Positions 43,084 through 45,878 of a stretch of DNA of 45,878 nt are shown here, one piece after another (within the stretch, counting starts at the first letter, position 1; every line of letters starts with the position of its first letter). The notes beneath the pieces are model-generated. The model saw nothing but the letters and a program-made list of their open reading frames with translations, was not told the origin of the DNA and searched no databases. Made by a program: the position numbers and the translations under genes. Source of the stretch: Salisapilia sapeloensis (lineage: Eukaryota > Oomycota > Peronosporomycetes > Peronosporales > Salisapiliaceae); NCBI GenBank assembly GCA_023334545.1, contig JAADVB010000154.1:1-45878 (forward strand), given 5' to 3'.

Positions 43084-43986
43084 ATTTGATTTTTTTTTCT
43101 TGGAGAGGCCGAGAGCTCGTTGCGGTTGAAGTGACGAAGTCGAACGGCGTAAGGACAAATAAAGGGATTGAAAAGATAGTTTGACTCGTGGTGGAAGATG
43201 GTAGCTGCACGATGGCCCATAAACTTATATAGCACGGTTTCCAGTACTCGTTTCTGACTAGAATAAGGTGGTTGAAAGGAAGAAAATGGTGATTCATGCA
43301 AGTAGCAACTCTAGATCATACTGCGACTCCATAGGACAGTCTATCTGGCATCAAGAGACGGATTTGTCAAGAAGAGTTACCATTTGAATGCCTGGCGTTG
43401 CAAGACCAGAAAATGTTATTCGTTTGAAAAGTGACTTGTCTGTGGGGTGGCATGGTGGAATATATTGCTTATAGTGTAATGAACGGTTTACAGTGTCCAA
43501 GCGACTTGAAATCAACTACCTTCAAGATATAGTAACCTAGCGCTCGCAAAATAAAAGTCTTCGAGTGGATGATCTGCCATAGAGGCGAATATAGTTACAC
43601 TTGATACATTGAAACTGGTTGTGGTCGTAGCAATTGGTGCACATCATCAAGACATCACCTACACTCAATTAGCTTTGAAAAACCTCTTTCTCCGTGACAA
43701 ATGAAGCTGGTGCAAGAATGCAATGTATATGCTCCACTAGACCCAAGTAGCGCACCTGCTACGTAACGACCGAGTCGTCCATTAACCTGCATATCGCATT
43801 CAGCATTATGGTGGATGAAGTATGACATCTACTATCTCAACTACTACGTTACACCGTTGCTCGTGCTTTAAAATAACTAGTTCGTGGATGAAAGACCTTC
43901 GGACAATGCCAAGAATGGATAGTACAAATACAGAGTTGTATTTTTATTAATGTCTACTGTGCCGAGGCACACTATCGCTGAAAGCC
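43084..43986. other. Spacer between myosin and secreted protein gene
   Basis: About 900 bp with no supported gene. The right end (about 43870-43986) is the 3' flank of the minus-strand secreted protein gene and resembles the sequence at the right edge of the window, including the palindromic gtgccgaggcac at about 43959-43970. Confidence 0.5.
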
Positions 43987-44574
43987 TCAAATGTAGTCGC
44001 AGACACCGGATTTACACTTGAACCCAAGCGGACACTCCAATACGTATTTGCCAGACGATGCGTTCATGCATTTTTTGCTCGAGCTGTCGTCACTGTTCCT
44101 GTGATCTTCATTGTCTTTGCTGTCCTTTTGATCATCTTTGTGATCGTCCTTGTCCTTGTGATCTTCTTTGGTTTCGTGGTCGTTCTTGTCCTTGTGGCTA
44201 TCACTTTCCTTGTAACTATCGCTATCCTTGTTGCTACTACCGTCCTCGTGGCTACTATTGTCCTTGTGGGCTTTCTTGTCCAAATAGGCAGCGTAGTCTT
44301 TGTTGCCTAGTTGGCACGAATTCGAGTTCTTTTCACAATAGAAACCGACATCACAAGACTCGACAAACTCGGCAGTCATAACATTCCAGCATGAGCCTTT
44401 TGGCGGAGAACGGCACTTGTTCGTCCCTTTAGGACAATGCATTCCTTCATCGCAGCTCAAGTAGCAAATATCGTCGCCGTTGGTGGAAACGCGGAGGTGG
44501 ACGGAAGCCTCTTGTTCAGCGTTTACAGAGAGAGCCATGGCAAAGACGGCGGCGAGGATGGCAAAGACTTTCAT
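43987..44574 (-). CDS. Secreted cysteine-rich protein with Lys/Asp/His/Ser hexapeptide repeats
   Basis: This 195-aa secreted protein has unknown function. The signal peptide MKVFAILAAVFAMALSVNA is followed by EQEASVHLRVSTNGDD, then a cysteine-rich domain (about residues 36-95, seven or more Cys in CYLSC, MHCPKGTNKC, SCWNV, ESCDVGFYC and NSC). A hydrophilic spacer of about 60 residues is built of degenerate six-residue units of the SDSHKD or KDDHKD type. A short C-terminal block has four more cysteines (KKC, LECPLGFKCKSGVC). The cysteine spacing in both blocks (CP.G..C) suggests one split domain. The VHLR string after the signal peptide recalls variant RxLR motifs but lacks a downstream EER. 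The start was chosen at 44574 because the signal peptide begins there. Extracellular matrix, adhesion and effector roles are all open. Confidence 0.8.
   Translation of the reverse strand: MKVFAILAAVFAMALSVNAEQEASVHLRVSTNGDDICYLSCDEGMHCPKGTNKCRSPPKGSCWNVMTAEFVESCDVGFYCEKNSNSCQLGNKDYAAYLDKKAHKDNSSHEDGSSNKDSDSYKESDSHKDKNDHETKEDHKDKDDHKDDQKDSKDNEDHRNSDDSSSKKCMNASSGKYVLECPLGFKCKSGVCDYI
44105..44285 (-). repeat. Degenerate 18-bp tandem repeat inside the secreted gene
   Basis: The spacer of the secreted protein is encoded by about seven to nine imperfect 18-bp units (plus-strand forms such as ctatccttgttgctacta and ccgtcctcgtggctacta), each giving six residues rich in S, D, H and K. Such coding minisatellites often change in copy number between strains. 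Confidence 0.7.
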
Positions 44575-44597
44575 CGCTTGTGGTTTTGATAGAAAAA

Positions 44598-44613
44598 TAT
44601 AAAATGGGAATGA
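44598..44613 (-). promoter_or_regulatory. Oomycete-type initiator of the secreted gene
   Basis: Read on the minus strand, the sequence contains tcattcccattttat, matching the core of the oomycete initiator with one base less between its halves. It lies 24-40 nt upstream of the ATG at 44574 and downstream of the in-frame upstream codon at 44658, so it supports the later start. Confidence 0.6.
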
Positions 44614-45878
44614 GACGAAGATGGAGCGTAATGGAAACGAATGGATAATAGTTTGCAACGATTAAGTCGCACCCATCTAGCGCGTACTGCTGCTGCTGCT
44701 GAGATCGTGAATGGTGAACTTATGCCGTGGGAGAAATAGATGGTTTATATTGGCACGTAAATATCGCAATGGTGTGAAAGCATGGTACTATGGTTCAGAG
44801 GGGATAAATCATGCCGGAGGAAGGTACTCTTGGAGTCGACGGAGTATCTAGTTTTAGAGGAGTTGAGGTTGTGTTCGTTGAGAGCAGAATCGGGTATAAT
44901 GCAAGGCATACTAGGGATTAAGAAAGCGAACATGTGAAAACTGTAATAGAAATCAATGCCTACGTCTTTGGTGGTTCGTCCTAATCGTGGCTCGCTATCT
45001 ACCTTTCCATTTCTATCCGCGTACATCGTCCATTCCTTTGTCATTTTTGGCGGGAATCGTGTCGAGCGTATCGTGTTTGATCGTCGAAAGCCATTCAGGT
45101 TGAAGTTCCATTCGATTTACTTGCGCTAGTGAGCTCATCGTCATTTTATTGGGATGGTGTACTGTGTGAGTCGCAAATACTGCCCAATTATTCCGTCTAC
45201 TACTGTACTACGCCTGTTCCGAAATAAAAGCGAACAGCTCGCTAGTACAAGTAAAGCGAAGAGCTCACCAAACCTTTCGCGCGCTTTTTCAAACGTGCAC
45301 ATCTCGAGTACCAGGCGTGAGTGGAAATCTTCTCGAAGATCTTTTCCTCATGATTTCTGTAAAGATGAAGACAAAGGTGTACTAAAATCAAGCAAGGATA
45401 TGTTCATTTGTAGTAGTGAAAGTTTTATAATCGCGCACAAATTACCAGTAGTCTTTGTCCATGCTGACCTCTACAGACCTGCAGAATTATCCGACCTTTT
45501 AGATGATCGGACGAAAAATATATAAAAACTGGACGGCCGAGACATCAGTCCTCAAGACATGAACTTACAAAAGGATTATTGACAACTTTGACTCCTAATA
45601 CATGTATATACAGGACAATGTCGGCAACTTTGATACCCCCGAAATGAAATTCATATCTTCTCTATGGTTTCACAGATTTTTGTACGATATCAATCTAAGT
45701 GGTGGTTCAAGTGATGCATCATATAAAAAGATGACTGTACTCGTACCTGGGATAATAGAGACTCTGGACCGTAGCCCTCGAAACACGCACAAGAATGGCA
45801 ATTCAAAATACGGAATGGTTTTCCTTAAGAAACAAATGACCTACGTGCCGAGACACACTACCGTCGGAAACCTTAGGC
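44614..45878. other. Right-edge spacer with a possible small ORF
   Basis: Upstream of the secreted gene lies a short CTG run (44687-44701). An open frame at 45154-45525 (+, 123 codons, basic and Ser-rich, ending in RPAELSDLLDDRTKNI) has no recognised domain or signal peptide and is not called as a gene. A minus-strand frame at 44745-45044 looks like chance. The last about 120 bases resemble the 3' flank of the secreted gene. Confidence 0.4.
45760..45878 (-). other. Probable 3' flank of a second copy of the secreted gene
   Basis: Read on the minus strand from the window edge, the DNA gives a TAA (45873-45875) followed by ggtttccgacggtagtgtg and tctcggcac. This parallels the TGA of the secreted gene followed by ggctttcagcgatagtgtg and cctcggcac. 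Similarity continues past a ccattcttg block for about 100 bases. The simplest reading is that a tandem duplicate, with its coding part outside the window, ends here. Confidence 0.5.

Noticed and set aside
44490-44520. VHLR after the signal peptide as an RxLR host-entry motif
   Set aside because: The first position is not Arg and no EER follows; the protein is cysteine-rich, unlike typical RxLR proteins.
44687-44701. Five CTG units upstream of the secreted gene
   Set aside because: A short microsatellite of a length common in any genome.
45154-45525. 123-codon + strand ORF near the right edge
   Set aside because: No signal peptide, domain or homology signal; composition similar to its surroundings, so not called as a gene.

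Overview
The window reads as nuclear DNA of an oomycete (Peronosporales-like: a Phytophthora or a zoospore-forming downy mildew relative). The evidence is: tiny introns (55-76 nt, one of 159 nt) with GTA[C/T]G-type donors; GC-richer coding blocks in AT-richer spacers; start-site sequences resembling the published oomycete initiator (GCTCATTYYNCAWTTT) 20-50 nt before several ATGs; and a secreted pectin-attacking enzyme of the type known from oomycetes. An intact axonemal-type thioredoxin argues for a species that still makes flagellated zoospores. Species cannot be fixed from the sequence alone.

Layout, left to right. 1.4-3.9 kb: a BAP31-like ER protein (+, 3 exons) and ribosomal protein L14 (-). 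4-8.5 kb: gene-poor DNA holding an inverted pair of related, probably decayed, coding relics and other fragments. 8.6-9.5 kb: ribosomal protein L5 (+). 11.1-13.1 kb: an NSRP1-like splicing regulator (+) and a TALE homeobox protein (-), convergent. 15.9-17.1 kb: dihydroorotase (+, 2 exons), followed by a perfect 21-bp-arm palindrome. 18.3-21.7 kb: an eEF1A lysine methyltransferase (+, 4 exons) convergent with a TRAF-zinc-finger/nucleotidyltransferase protein (-). 21.9-25.6 kb: two tandem paralogous polytopic membrane proteins of unknown function (-). 25.8-29.7 kb: the thioredoxin and a large LRR plus cysteine-rich single-pass surface protein (+). 30.3-33.8 kb: two secreted pectin-active enzymes in tandem (+), a GH43 arabinanase and a protein joining an LPMO-like (AA17-like) domain to a pectin lyase. 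35.1-38.8 kb: mitochondrial pyruvate carboxylase (+, 2 exons). 39.9-43.1 kb: class I myosin (+). 44.0-44.6 kb: a secreted cysteine-rich protein with a Lys/Asp/His/Ser hexapeptide repeat (-); the right edge appears to hold the 3' flank of a second copy.

Most genes are unrelated housekeeping loci, each with its own promoter, as usual for a eukaryote. The places where neighbours plausibly act together are the 30.3-33.8 kb pectin pair (backbone oxidation and cleavage plus side-chain arabinan removal), the tandem membrane-protein pair, and the secreted cysteine-rich gene with its likely duplicate. The strongest candidate for something undescribed is the single polypeptide combining an N-terminal-histidine LPMO-like module with a pectin lyase. 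Next are the zinc-finger/nucleotidyltransferase fusion and the unnamed membrane-protein family.
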